NCBI RefSeq assembly: GCF_002802965.1
Contig: NZ_NXGA01000001.1
Span: 784,744 to 848,743, forward strand
Length of the DNA stretch: 64,000 bases
Source of the DNA: Sporolactobacillus pectinivorans
GTDB lineage: Bacteria > Bacillota > Bacilli > Bacillales > Sporolactobacillaceae
Direction of reading: 5' to 3'
The position numbers and the translations under genes were made by a program. Shown one piece after another: positions 1-10,209 of the stretch (position 1 is the stretch's first letter; every line of letters begins with the position of its first letter). The notes under the pieces are model-generated. The model had not been told where the DNA came from. It worked only from the letters and a program-made list of their open reading frames with translations, and ran no database searches.

Positions 1-9
1 GGAGATTTG

Positions 10-1056
10 ATGATGATAGAGACTCAGCTGTGGCGGGTGAATCCTGAAACCGCCGATCTCGAAAATGATCTGCAGATCAAAGCAGCAGCAAAATGTCTCA
101 GTCAGGGCAAAATTGTTGCTTTTCCGACTGAGACGGTTTATGGACTGGGCGGCAATGCGAAATTCCGCGACTCAGTCCAGAAAATTTATGAGGCCAAAGG
201 GAGGCCAAGCGACAATCCGCTGATTGTGCATGTAGCGACCGCGGAACAAGTGCGTGAAATCTGCACGGAAATCAATCCGATCGCAAAAAAATTGATGGAC
301 GCTTTCTGGCCTGGGCCGCTGACTCTTGTCCTGCCCTCGCGGGGTGAGGTATCTGATGCGGTGACAGCAGGACTGTCGACCGTAGCAGTCAGGATGCCGA
401 GCCATCCGGTCGCCCGTGCACTGATCCTGGCGTCCGGACTTCCAATCGCAGCGCCGTCTGCGAATAGTTCAGGGCACCCGAGCCCGACAAAAGCAGATCA
501 TGTCCTGCACGACTTATATGGAAAGATCGCCGGAATTGTTGACGGAGGTGAAACTGGCGTGGGCGTCGAGTCGACAGTCGTCGACTGCACGACCACACCG
601 GTGACCATTCTCCGCCCGGGTGGTGTCTCCCGCGAACAGCTCGAAGAAGTAATCGGACCTGTGGCCGACGATCCCGGACTGACCAGGCCCGATCAGACAC
701 CGAAAGCGCCAGGCATGAAGTACAAACATTACGCACCTGAAGCAACAATGTACCTTGTTCCGGCAGGCGAATCACGGATACAGGAACTTGTGGCACATGA
801 AAAAAACAGTGATCGCCGTGTAGGCGTCCTGACGACTGAAGAAAATCAAAAAGATTTTCCGCAAGCTGATGTTGTGCTTACCTGTGGCCGGCGCAGCGAT
901 CCAGAAAGTGTGGCCCACAGCCTTTTTGCTATATTACGGGCCTTCGATGCTGAAAATGTAGATGTTATTTACAGTGAAACTTTTTCGGAAGCCGGTATTG
1001 GGAAAGCTGTCATGAACCGCCTTTCTAAAGCAGCAGCCGGCCGCGTGATCGAATAA
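10..1056 (+). CDS. ywlC: L-threonylcarbamoyladenylate synthase (Sua5/YwlC type)
   Basis: Makes threonylcarbamoyl-AMP from threonine, bicarbonate and ATP, the first step of the t6A37 modification of ANN-decoding tRNAs in the cytoplasm. The N-terminal YrdC-like domain (about residues 20-205) shows the signatures FPTETVYGLG, KGRPSDNPL and SANSSGHPSPT. The C-terminal part, after a linker with KAPGMKYKHYAP, is the extra Sua5 domain. The length of 348 aa matches the long Sua5 form (B. subtilis YwlC is about 346 aa). Three in-frame starts lie together (TTG 7, ATG 10, ATG 13). GGAG at 1-4 favours one of the ATGs. The gene precedes mntP/ywlD and ywlG as in B. subtilis, and a strong terminator follows. 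Confidence 0.93.
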   Translation: MMIETQLWRVNPETADLENDLQIKAAAKCLSQGKIVAFPTETVYGLGGNAKFRDSVQKIYEAKGRPSDNPLIVHVATAEQVREICTEINPIAKKLMDAFWPGPLTLVLPSRGEVSDAVTAGLSTVAVRMPSHPVARALILASGLPIAAPSANSSGHPSPTKADHVLHDLYGKIAGIVDGGETGVGVESTVVDCTTTPVTILRPGGVSREQLEEVIGPVADDPGLTRPDQTPKAPGMKYKHYAPEATMYLVPAGESRIQELVAHEKNSDRRVGVLTTEENQKDFPQADVVLTCGRRSDPESVAHSLFAILRAFDAENVDVIYSETFSEAGIGKAVMNRLSKAAAGRVIE

Positions 1057-1100
1057 ACCGCACAAAAAGCTTAATTAAACGTTTGTTTATTGTTTTTGCA

Positions 1101-1142
1101 GGCATCGTTTCCTCCTGATCGCGGGGAACGGTGCCTTTTTAT
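1101..1142 (+). terminator. Rho-independent terminator after ywlC
   Basis: A 12-bp stem (GGCATCGTTTCC pairing with GGGAACGGTGCC, with G-U pairs) is followed by TTTTTATT. It begins 45 bases after the ywlC stop codon. Confidence 0.85.
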
Positions 1143-1477
1143 TAGTGCCTAAAAGGAATACCGATTATCACCTGTTCATAAACAACAAAAGATTCAGCAG
1201 AACTTCTGGAATACGGAATCCCTTTTTACCGACTTGTCCTGAATTTTACTTATTTACGGCAACTTCTGGATCGGTAGGATGTTTCACCGGTTCGGCAGAA
1301 ATTTTTTTCAATTTGGTCCAATTTCAGACTGAGATAGAAATTCATCCACATTCCGTTAAATTTTTTTCAATCAACCTGAATTCACTCGTCCAACTCCGCT
1401 AAAATTGATCAGTTTTCTTCTTCTAATGCTTCTTGGACATGCATAGATTCTTCTTATGGACAAGGGGGGGAATAGAT
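1143..1477. other. AT-rich spacer between ywlC and mntP
   Basis: One frame is open from 1145 to 1402, but it has no ribosome binding site and a low-complexity Phe/Ser/Thr-rich translation, so I do not call it. The stretch has two copies of ATTTTTTTCAAT (near 1300 and 1360) and two of AACTTCTGGA (near 1201 and 1260). This looks like degenerate repeated DNA. Confidence 0.4.
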
Positions 1478-2047
1478 TTGGCCGCAGATCTGATCAGTCA
1501 GGGTTTTGCACTCTGCATTATGGCGCTGGCTCTCGGAATGGATGCATTTTCTGTTTGTATGGGCATGGGCATGACCGCGTTCCGGATAGGCCAGGCGGCA
1601 AAAATAGGCCTGTGGATCGGCCTTTTTCATGCTCTGATGCCTCTGTCAGGCATCGTTCTGGGACATCTGCTCTCACATCGTTTTGGCGAGATTGCGGGAT
1701 TGGCCGGCGGACTTCTTCTTGTTCTGATCGGAACCCAGATGATTCTTTCTTTAGCCAGGCAGGATTATGGCAAAAAAGACCTGGCCTACACATCGGATGC
1801 CGGCGTTGTGCTATTTTCGCTCAGTGTCAGCATTGACAGTTTCTCTGTTGGCTTGAGTATGGGACTGTTTGGCACACGCGTTCTGGTAGCGATTACCCTT
1901 TTTGGTCTGATCAGTATGCTGATGGCCTGGGCCGGATTTTTCATTGGCCGGCGTACCAAACGATATTTTGGCCGTTACGGCGAGGTGCTTGGCGGCCTAG
2001 TTATGCTTTTCTTCGGCTTAAAACTTATTTTTCACATCCCGCTGTAA
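1478..2047 (+). CDS. mntP: Manganese efflux pump MntP (YwlD)
   Basis: Six-helix membrane exporter of Mn2+ in the MntP family. The protein consists of two repeats of three hydrophobic segments. Each repeat has an acidic motif, seen here as ALGMDAFSVCMGMGM near the N-terminus and SVSIDSFSVGLSMG in the second half. The two Asp residues are the expected metal-binding positions. I chose TTG at 1478 because AAGGGGGGG sits at 1462-1470, seven bases before it, giving 189 aa as usual for the family. An upstream ATG at 1433 would add 15 polar residues and has no ribosome binding site. No yybP-ykoY-type manganese riboswitch is recognisable upstream. Confidence 0.9.
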   Translation: MAADLISQGFALCIMALALGMDAFSVCMGMGMTAFRIGQAAKIGLWIGLFHALMPLSGIVLGHLLSHRFGEIAGLAGGLLLVLIGTQMILSLARQDYGKKDLAYTSDAGVVLFSLSVSIDSFSVGLSMGLFGTRVLVAITLFGLISMLMAWAGFFIGRRTKRYFGRYGEVLGGLVMLFFGLKLIFHIPL

Positions 2048-2152
2048 TGGAGCTCAGAATAGCCGGATTTTGTTACGAATCGTTTAAAAGTGATTCCTTC
2101 CGACAATAAATTTCCCGGGAAATTGTCGATTAATGCCCGCTTTCGGGCAACC

Positions 2153-2161
2153 TGTTATAAT
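2153..2161 (+). promoter_or_regulatory. Extended -10 promoter for ywlG
   Basis: TGT-TATAAT at 2153-2161 is a good extended -10, about 50 bases before the ywlG start. No convincing -35 lies 17 bases upstream. A GCCCG/CGGGC hairpin (2135-2148) and an imperfect palindrome CGACAA...TTTCCCGGGAAATTGTCG (2101-2128) sit just upstream. They could terminate mntP transcription or bind a regulator. Confidence 0.5.
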
Positions 2162-2212
2162 GAAAAAGAACCATTCTTTAAGAACATTGCTTAACAGGAA
2201 AGGACATATAAA

Positions 2213-2785
2213 ATGGCAGTAATGAACCGGCAAATTATTGATGAAGTCAGCGGAGCACTTGCAGATCTGGAAAAAGTAATGCCGTTTGATTCACGGCACT
2301 TGCTTGTTATTGGATGCAGCACGAGTGAAATCGGCGGCAGCCGGATTGGCACATCCGGATCAATGGATGTTGCTGCGTCTATTTATCAGGCTTTGAGAAA
2401 TAGTCACGTTCAGACAGGTGTCCACTTTGCTTTTCAATGTTGTGAACACCTGAACCGGACGCTCGTCCTTGACAGAAAAGTTGCAGAGCAGCGTGGATAT
2501 GATCCTGTCACTGTCCGCCCGGTTCAGCATGCCGGAGGATCAATGGCAACCTATGCATATGAGCACATGGATGATCCGGTTGTTGTAGAATACATCAAAG
2601 CAGACGGCGGCATTGATATTGGAGACACGCTGATCGGTATGCATCTGAAACCTGTGGCAGTTCCTGTACGCAGCGAAATCAAACGAATCGGCAGCGCTAA
2701 TCTTGTAATGGCGAGAACACGACCGAAACTGATCGGCGGCGAGCGGGCTGTCTATCCTGAGATAGAAACTTCGGGTAAAATATAA
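2213..2785 (+). CDS. ywlG: YwlG, UPF0340/TIGR01440 family protein
   Basis: A 190-aa cytoplasmic protein of the widely conserved UPF0340 family. B. subtilis YwlG also lies just upstream of glyA. Biochemical function is not established. Recognisable stretches are LVIGCSTSEIGGSRIGTSGS near residue 30, FQCCEHLNRTLVLDR near residue 75 (with a Cys-Cys-Glu-His cluster that could bind a metal) and the glycine-rich DGGIDIGDTLIGMHL region. The ATG at 2213 follows AGGAAAGGA at a normal distance. An extended -10 promoter lies just upstream and a terminator-like hairpin just downstream, so it may be monocistronic. Confidence 0.88.
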   Translation: MAVMNRQIIDEVSGALADLEKVMPFDSRHLLVIGCSTSEIGGSRIGTSGSMDVAASIYQALRNSHVQTGVHFAFQCCEHLNRTLVLDRKVAEQRGYDPVTVRPVQHAGGSMATYAYEHMDDPVVVEYIKADGGIDIGDTLIGMHLKPVAVPVRSEIKRIGSANLVMARTRPKLIGGERAVYPEIETSGKI

Positions 2786-2797
2786 ATAGTGTCGACT

Positions 2798-2842
2798 GGG
2801 AAAAATTCCGTGCTTTTAAATTGCGAGCACAGGGTTTTTCCT
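2798..2842. terminator. Hairpin terminator after ywlG, possibly bidirectional
   Basis: GGAAAAA...CC-GTGCT pairs with AGCAC-(A)-GG...TTTTTCC. This imperfect inverted repeat starts 13 bases after the stop codon, with T-runs on either strand. Confidence 0.55.
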
Positions 2843-3107
2843 TATTTATAGTCGAGAACAATCATATCCCAGTATTCAAGTGACGGGACTGCCATGGCGG
2901 ATACTTATGTTACGAGGAATATGATGTGACTCTGAATCAAAAACTATGCGGACTGATTCAAGTAATCAGTTTAAAAACAGAAGCCGCGCGAAACAACTCG
3001 ATCTTTTCTTTATGGATGGTGGTGCCTGCCCGGATAAAAATGAACGTGTCAAGAACAGCAAGTCTCCTCGCTCAGAGTGATAAAATATGATAAACTTTAC
3101 TTGAAGA

Positions 3108-3176
3108 AAACTTGTTGCCAATTGGCAAGCTTGCGGCATAGTTTTGACGGCTATGAATGGCCTAATGCCGTTTTTT
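3108..3176 (+). promoter_or_regulatory. Candidate structured leader/attenuator upstream of glyA
   Basis: The perfect palindrome TTGCCAATTGGCAA (3115-3128) is followed by CGGCAT (3134-3139) pairing with ATGCCG (3165-3170) and then six Ts, which has the shape of an intrinsic terminator 50 bases before glyA. CATAG (3137-3141) can instead pair with CTATG (3151-3155). The two pairings share bases and exclude each other, as in attenuators. It resembles no riboswitch class I know (not ZTP, THF or glycine). A related palindrome lies at 43555-43570. Confidence 0.45.
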
Positions 3177-3223
3177 AACGGTATAATCAGACATCGAATG
3201 TTGAGAGGAGTTGCACGCAATCC

Positions 3224-4480
3224 ATGAGTGGAATTGAAGCACAGGATCCGGATGTTTTCAATGCAATCGAGAAAGAGCTGGGAAGACAGAGAAACAAAAT
3301 TGAACTGATCGCTTCTGAAAACTTTGTCAGCGAAGCAGTGCTGGAGGCAGCGGGGTCAGTCCTGACGAATAAATATGCGGAAGGTTATCCGGGACATCGC
3401 TACTATGGCGGCTGCGAATATGTCGACATTGTCGAAGACCTGGCAAGAAACAGGGCACTGAAATTATTTGGCGCAGAGCATGTGAATGTCCAGCCGCATT
3501 CAGGTGCGCAGGCAAATATGGCTGTTTATGATGCCATTCTTGAGCCCGGCGATACAGTGCTTGGCATGCGTTTGTCACACGGTGGACATCTGTCGCACGG
3601 CAGCAGCGTAAACTTTAGTGGACAGCTCTATCATTTCGTTGATTACGGGGTAACTAAAGAGACGCAGCGCATTGACTACGACGAAGTAAGAAATCAGGCA
3701 CTGAAATATAAGCCGAAGCTGATTGTTGCAGGAGCGAGCGCGTATCCGCGTATTATTGACTTTAAAAAATTCCGTGAAATTGCCGACGAGGCGGGTGCAA
3801 TGCTGATGGTTGACATGGCGCATATCGCCGGACTTGTTGCAACAGGATTGCATCCGAACCCGATTCCATACGCTGATTTTGTGACGACGACAACCCACAA
3901 AACACTCAGGGGACCGCGTGGCGGGATGATTTTCTGCAAAAAAGAATATGCCAAGAAACTGGACAAAGCGATTTTCCCCGGTATTCAGGGCGGGCCGCTC
4001 ATGCATATCATTGCGGCAAAAGCTGTGGCACTGGGCGAAGCACTACAACCTTCTTTTAAAAAATATGCCGCACAGATCATTGCTAATGCCCAAGCATTTG
4101 CCACCGCACTGGAGGATAACGGGCTGAACCTCGTCTCCGGTGGTACGGACAACCACCTTCTGCTTGTCGATGTCCGCAATCTGGGCATTACCGGTAAAAA
4201 AGCCGAAGCGGTTCTTGACAGTATAGGAATCACAACAAACAAGAATGCAATTCCTTTTGATCCGGAAAAACCGTTTGTGACTAGCGGCATCCGCATGGGC
4301 ACGCCGGCTGTAACTACTCGCGGGTTTAAGGAAGACGACATGAAGGAAGTAGCAGCTATCATTGCTGCGGCGTTGAAAAATCCTGATGACGAATCAGTGC
4401 TGTCCACAGCCGCCGGACGCGTCCATGCGCTGACAGAGAAATATCCGCTTTATGCATCAGGCACCGGCGTTTTTGCCTGA
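3224..4480 (+). CDS. glyA: Serine hydroxymethyltransferase
   Basis: PLP enzyme that converts serine and tetrahydrofolate to glycine and 5,10-methylene-THF, the main source of one-carbon units. At 418 aa it is full length. The N-terminal [14 protein letters not shown], the [16 protein letters not shown] substrate-site stretch, the PLP-lysine motif [14 protein letters not shown] (about residue 225-238) and the C-terminal [14 protein letters not shown] are all intact. The start is fixed by GAGAGGAG at 3203-3210. A separate leader with terminator-like structure precedes it, so expression may be attenuated. It is followed by upp, as in B. subtilis. Confidence 0.96.
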   Translation: MSGIEAQDPDVFNAIEKELGRQRNKIELIASENFVSEAVLEAAGSVLTNKYAEGYPGHRYYGGCEYVDIVEDLARNRALKLFGAEHVNVQPHSGAQANMAVYDAILEPGDTVLGMRLSHGGHLSHGSSVNFSGQLYHFVDYGVTKETQRIDYDEVRNQALKYKPKLIVAGASAYPRIIDFKKFREIADEAGAMLMVDMAHIAGLVATGLHPNPIPYADFVTTTTHKTLRGPRGGMIFCKKEYAKKLDKAIFPGIQGGPLMHIIAAKAVALGEALQPSFKKYAAQIIANAQAFATALEDNGLNLVSGGTDNHLLLVDVRNLGITGKKAEAVLDSIGITTNKNAIPFDPEKPFVTSGIRMGTPAVTTRGFKEDDMKEVAAIIAAALKNPDDESVLSTAAGRVHALTEKYPLYASGTGVFA

Positions 4481-4586
4481 TTGCCAATCCAATTATTATA
4501 GAAGAAATCCGCCGCATCGCTCGATGGATGGCTGGAAGACTTCCGGAAAACAGAGCATTTATGCTCAAAAACTGGAGGTAGAAACA

Positions 4587-5216
4587 ATGGGGAAACTGGT
4601 CGTATTGAATCATCCCTTGATTCAGCACAAGCTGACCATGATTCGTGACTACAGGACAGGCACGAAAGCATTCCGCGAACTTGTCGATGAGGTTGCTACG
4701 CTGATGGCATTTGAAATCACGCGCGATCTTCCGCTCGAAGAGGTCGAGGTACAGACGCCCGTGGATAAGGCGAAAACCTATCGCATTGCCGGAAAAAAGC
4801 TCGGTATTGTTCCGGTGCTCCGGGCGGGGCTTGGTATGGCCGACGGAATACTGAAGTTGATTCCGGCTGCCAAAGTTGGCCATGTCGGACTTTTTCGCGA
4901 TCCAAAAACACTCAAGCCGGTCGAATACTATTTTAAAATGCCGCCGGATATTTCCGAGCGGGACTTGATCATTGTCGACCCGATGCTGGCGACTGGCGGT
5001 ACGGCTTCGGAGACAATCACTCTGCTGAAAAAACACGGGGCCACCAACATCAAGCTGATGTGTCTGATTGGAGCGCCTGAAGGCGTGAAGACTGTCCGGA
5101 CGGCACATCCGGACGTCGACATCTATCTGGCGGCACTTGATGAAAAGTTGAATGAGAATGGTTATATCGTTCCTGGTCTCGGTGATGCCGGTGACAGACT
5201 ATTCGGAACAAAGTGA
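4587..5216 (+). CDS. upp: Uracil phosphoribosyltransferase
   Basis: Salvages uracil with PRPP to give UMP. The reading frame is open from 4452, but the strong site GGAGG at 4574-4578 places the start at ATG 4587. This gives 209 aa, the standard length, beginning [20 protein letters not shown]. The PRPP-binding loop is seen as [10 protein letters not shown] near residue 131, and the uracil-binding C-terminal [17 protein letters not shown] is intact. It lies between glyA and the ATP synthase genes. No clear terminator separates it from the following regulatory region. Confidence 0.95.
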   Translation: MGKLVVLNHPLIQHKLTMIRDYRTGTKAFRELVDEVATLMAFEITRDLPLEEVEVQTPVDKAKTYRIAGKKLGIVPVLRAGLGMADGILKLIPAAKVGHVGLFRDPKTLKPVEYYFKMPPDISERDLIIVDPMLATGGTASETITLLKKHGATNIKLMCLIGAPEGVKTVRTAHPDVDIYLAALDEKLNENGYIVPGLGDAGDRLFGTK

Positions 5217-5415
5217 TTAACAAGCAAAATATAGATAACGAGCGGCCTTTTATGAAAAATATTTTCATTAGAAAACCTATTTTATAAGGATTTATTTTCA
5301 TTGTTGGTGATTTGTCACATTTTAAAGGTGACGTGCGCAGGAAAAGTGATTAAAATTCTAGTTATAAAGAACTTGCGGAAAAAGTGACATCATTCAGCAT
5401 AAATCTTCACATTAC

Positions 5416-5435
5416 AATGTGACAAAATTCACAAT
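5416..5435. promoter_or_regulatory. Candidate Rex operator upstream of the atp operon
   Basis: AATGTGACAAAATTCACAAT resembles the Rex consensus TTGTGAA-N4-TTCACAA. The right half-site is perfect and the left has two mismatches. It ends 13 bases before the -35 box, a position suited to NADH/NAD-dependent control. Inference from the motif only. Confidence 0.5.
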
Positions 5436-5448
5436 TTGTGACGAATTG

Positions 5449-5478
5449 TTGACATCGAGACAGCGCTTTCGCTAAAAT
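5449..5478 (+). promoter_or_regulatory. Sigma-A promoter of the atp operon
   Basis: TTGACA at 5449-5454, an 18-base spacer and TAAAAT at 5473-5478. The -35 is perfect. Transcription would start about 230 bases before the first gene of the operon. Confidence 0.7.
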
Positions 5479-5719
5479 AAAAAGGTATATCCGTTCACAA
5501 GGCTTTTTTCAGAACTTTTCTGTTCAGTAGTTGCATGGAATGATGCTGGGATGTCGGTGGGTTTTGTATGGAATTTGCCCTGTGTCCCGAGTTTACAGAT
5601 TTTGAGTCGAAAAATTGTCGACAGTGGGGAATTTACTTTCTCATAACTTTTCCAGCAACTGGGCAGTTCTAAACATTGGACAGTCAAAAGAGGCAGAGTA
5701 GGTTCTGGGGGGGTCTTGC

Positions 5720-5941
5720 ATGAGCGGGAAAAAAGTCAACAGTCCGCTGCAGATGGCAGCCATGGTCAGTGCGATGGGATTTGAGATTTTTTCTTTTATT
5801 ATCATCGGCGCACTGTTAGGAAAGTATTTGGATGGGCATTTTGCCCCATCACATCTGTGGTTGCCGTTATGCGCGGTTGCCGGTTTCTTATTCGGACTGT
5901 TCAGTTGCTACTATACCATCAAATCTTTTATGAAGGATTGA
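5720..5941 (+). CDS. AtpZ/AtpI-family small membrane protein
   Basis: A 73-aa protein with two hydrophobic segments (about residues 18-37 and 46-65) joined by a short loop with KYLDGHFAPS. This is typical of the small AtpZ-like proteins encoded first in many Firmicute ATP synthase operons, which are proposed to help c-ring assembly or Mg2+/Ca2+ handling. ATG 5720 follows a G-run (GGGGGGG) that can serve as ribosome binding site. It is separated from the next gene by only six bases. Confidence 0.75.
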   Translation: MSGKKVNSPLQMAAMVSAMGFEIFSFIIIGALLGKYLDGHFAPSHLWLPLCAVAGFLFGLFSCYYTIKSFMKD

Positions 5942-5947
5942 TCGGCG

Positions 5948-6400
5948 ATGAAACAGCTTATCGCATGGTCTTCCCGCGTGATATTAATCGTTTCGGCAGT
6001 TTACCTCGTGACTTTCGGGTTAATCTGGTTTTTCAAACCGATGAGGGCGCTTGCGAACGGCTTTCTTCTCGGTGGGTTAATCAGTTTATATAACATTTTT
6101 CATCTGGCATTTCGATTAAGGATAGCCGGGCTTCGCGTTCGCTCGGGTTCTCGGAAGCCCGCGGGTTTACATATGACCGTCCGTTTTCTGACAGTTATTT
6201 TCGGTGCACTGCTGGTGTATCGTTTTCCGACCCGTATCGACTATCACTCGTTTGTGCTGTCTCTGCTTTTTGGTTACCTTTTGCTTGCGACGGTGATCAG
6301 CTTTTACTATTTACGTAAGAGAAGCACAATTTCTTCAGATGAAGGGGGTGAGACTCTTGGATCTGACTCCGAAAGTAAAGTTTCTCGGAATGACGTTTGA
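5948..6400 (+). CDS. atpI: ATP synthase protein I (AtpI)
   Basis: A 150-aa membrane protein with four predicted hydrophobic segments, in the position of atpI immediately before atpB. The family helps assemble the c-ring and is not a structural part of the finished enzyme. The hydrophilic C-terminus (RKRSTISSDEGGETLGSDSE) overlaps the start of atpB by 44 bases, so translation of the two is probably coupled. The sequence is weakly conserved, as is normal for this family, and the call rests mainly on position and topology. Confidence 0.8.
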   Translation: MKQLIAWSSRVILIVSAVYLVTFGLIWFFKPMRALANGFLLGGLISLYNIFHLAFRLRIAGLRVRSGSRKPAGLHMTVRFLTVIFGALLVYRFPTRIDYHSFVLSLLFGYLLLATVISFYYLRKRSTISSDEGGETLGSDSESKVSRNDV

Positions 6401-7100
6401 TGTAACGATGATGATCGGTACGGTAGTTACTGCACTGATCGTGATGCTGATTGTGTTTCTGCTGACGCGTAAGCTTACTATGAGGCCGTCGGGAAAACAG
6501 AATCTGATGGAATACATCATCGACTTCATCAGCGGGATTACCGGAACGATGCTTGAGAAGAAGCAGGCCGCGAGATATCTGAGCTTTGCGCTGACGATAT
6601 TTTTATTTATTCTTGTGGCCAACCTGCTCGGTGTTGTGGTGATGGTGACAGCAATAGTCCACAGCCCGATACCTGCACTGGGCATTACAGCTCAAAACAT
6701 GAAGCTGGCCAAGGATTCCGTCAGCTGGTTCAAATCGCCGACTTCCGACTTGAATGTCACTGTGGCGATGGCGGGGGCAATTTTCATTTATTCGCATTTC
6801 GCTGGCATCAAAAAAAACCCGCTTGGGTACTTGAAGAATTACGTCAAGCCATATTGGTGGATGCTTCCGATTCACCTGATTGACGAACTGTCCAAACCGG
6901 CGACACATGCTCTCCGGCTCTGGGCCAACATTTTCGCAGGCGAAGTACTGATTATCATTCTGCGTGAGGCACCATTTTACTTTACGGGGGTGCCACTGTT
7001 CGTATGGATGGGCTTTTCGGTATTTGTCGGCTGCATCCAGGCCTACATTTTTACGGTACTGGCAATGGTTTATATTTCGCAGAAAGTGGCAGCCGAATGA
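6357..7100 (+). CDS. atpB: F0F1 ATP synthase subunit a
   Basis: Membrane stator subunit forming the two proton half-channels beside the c-ring. About six hydrophobic segments are visible. The essential arginine lies in HALRLWANIFAGEVL, and the later half holds the conserved FVGCIQAYIFTVLAMVYIS segment. The frame is open from ATG 6339, but GAAGGGGGTG at 6341-6350 sits seven bases before TTG 6357. I take that as the start (247 aa, MDLTPKVKFLG...), in line with known AtpB N-termini. The first 44 bases lie inside atpI. Confidence 0.93.
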   Translation: MDLTPKVKFLGMTFDVTMMIGTVVTALIVMLIVFLLTRKLTMRPSGKQNLMEYIIDFISGITGTMLEKKQAARYLSFALTIFLFILVANLLGVVVMVTAIVHSPIPALGITAQNMKLAKDSVSWFKSPTSDLNVTVAMAGAIFIYSHFAGIKKNPLGYLKNYVKPYWWMLPIHLIDELSKPATHALRLWANIFAGEVLIIILREAPFYFTGVPLFVWMGFSVFVGCIQAYIFTVLAMVYISQKVAAE

Positions 7101-7174
7101 TCAGATACTGACAATCGGTTTCCCAGTTTCACGTGTGTTTACAAAAATATAGACATACTAGGAGGAATCTTTTT

Positions 7175-7399
7175 ATGAGTTTCGCAGTTCTAGCTGGTGG
7201 TATTATGATCGCATTTGGTGCTCTTGGAGCAGGTATTGGTAACGGCTTATTGTTCAGCCACTATTTGGACGGCATTGCCCGTCAGCCGGAAGCCCAGGGC
7301 AACCTCTTTGGACAGTCCATGATCAGTTTGGGCTTGATTGAAGCTATGCCAGTCATTTCGATAGCATTCGGTATTTTGGTGCTCTTCGGCCTTATCTGA
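7175..7399 (+). CDS. atpE: F0F1 ATP synthase subunit c
   Basis: Proteolipid of the rotor ring, 74 aa, forming a hairpin of two membrane helices. The glycine-rich first helix reads GALGAGIGNG, the polar loop is ARQPEAQGN, and the second helix contains the proton-carrying glutamate in SLGLIEAMPVIS. GGAGGAA at 7161-7167 fixes ATG 7175. The carboxylate is Glu and there is no sodium-type ligand set in helix 1, so this is a proton enzyme. Confidence 0.95.
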   Translation: MSFAVLAGGIMIAFGALGAGIGNGLLFSHYLDGIARQPEAQGNLFGQSMISLGLIEAMPVISIAFGILVLFGLI

Positions 7400-7495
7400 C
7401 CGGAAACCCGGCGGAGATTCGGAGAAACACGCTGTGTTCCCGAATGGATTGACTAGGGAATCCAGTAAATCTTCAGATTGAAAGGAGTGGCAGAT

Positions 7496-7977
7496 GTGTC
7501 TTTTTCACTGGGAAGTATTGTCTTCCAGTTGGTCGTCATGCTTCTGCTGATGATCTTCGTTGCATGGGTCGGCGTTAAGCCGGTTTTGGCGATCATGGAC
7601 AAGCGTAATAAATATATCAATAACCAGATCGACAGTGCGGAGAAGAGCCGTACGGATGCTGAAAGCTATCTGGCCAAACAGAAAGCTGAAGTAGACAAAG
7701 TACGCGAAGAATCGCACGAAATTATTGAACAAGCGAAAAGTCAGGCATCCGCAGAAGCAAAAAGCATTATTGATGCCGCAAAGAATCGTTCCGACCTGCT
7801 GATTAAAGAAGCACACGAAGAAATCAGCCAGGAGAAAGAAAAAGCTATTGCCTCCATTCGTGACGAGGTTGCCGATCTTTCAGTACTGCTTGCATCGAAA
7901 GTACTGGAAAAAGAAGTCAATGCAAAAGATTACTCTAAAGAAATTGATCAGTTGATGAAACAGGTGGGAAATCAGCG

Positions 7978-7981
<4 letters not shown>
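7496..7981 (+). CDS. atpF: F0F1 ATP synthase subunit b
   Basis: Peripheral stalk subunit with one N-terminal membrane helix (about residues 5-25) followed by a long charged alpha-helical coiled region rich in Lys, Glu, Ala and Asp, as expected. The frame extends upstream to TTG 7478, but AAAGGAG at 7481-7487 is the ribosome binding site. This makes GTG 7496 the likely start, giving 161 aa. The stop overlaps the atpH start by four bases (ATGA). Confidence 0.93.
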
Positions 7982-10045
<2,064 letters not shown>

Positions 10046-10148
10046 TAACGCTTTTGCAGGTTAAAATGCGGAATTAAGCCATTCGATTCGCTGCTCATCA
10101 CATTGTGATGAAATACGGAGTCCGCACGAAAAGGAAAGCAAAAGGAAA

Positions 10149-10198
10149 ACCTTTTGAAAGGACTTTTCGGGCGCCTCTTTTAACGACCTTTCAAAGGT
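10149..10198 (+). promoter_or_regulatory. Hairpin that would mask the atpG ribosome binding site
   Basis: ACCTTTTGAAAGGAC (10149-10163) is complementary to GACCTTTCAAAGGT (10185-10198), apart from one bulged base and one end mismatch. The second arm contains the atpG Shine-Dalgarno region (AAAGGTGG, 10193-10200), so the stem would limit atpG translation. Each arm is also weakly self-complementary. No promoter is evident in the gap. Confidence 0.5.
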
Positions 10199-10209
10199 GG
10201 TGAACGAAC

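Larger units (their letters stand above)
5217..5719. other. Long regulatory spacer upstream of the ATP synthase operon
   Basis: About 500 bases without a gene. It holds repeated GTGAC/GTCAC half-sites (5314-5332, 5384-5388, 5419-5423, 5438-5442), a Rex-like palindrome and a sigma-A promoter at 5449-5478, then a leader of about 240 bases before the first small atp gene. Confidence 0.6.

Noticed and set aside
389..796. Long minus-strand open frame inside ywlC
   Set aside because: Shadow of the Sua5 gene; Arg/Ser/Cys-rich translation with no ribosome binding site.
1145..1402. 85-aa open frame between ywlC and mntP
   Set aside because: No ribosome binding site, low-complexity translation and an AT-rich non-coding look.
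3182..3187. TATAAT before glyA as a promoter
   Set aside because: The TTGACG upstream is 32 bases away, too far for a -35, and the site lies within or just after the hairpin leader. It remains possible as a second weak start.
4359..5108. 249-aa minus-strand frame opposite upp
   Set aside because: Upp on the plus strand is certain; the opposite translation has no domain.
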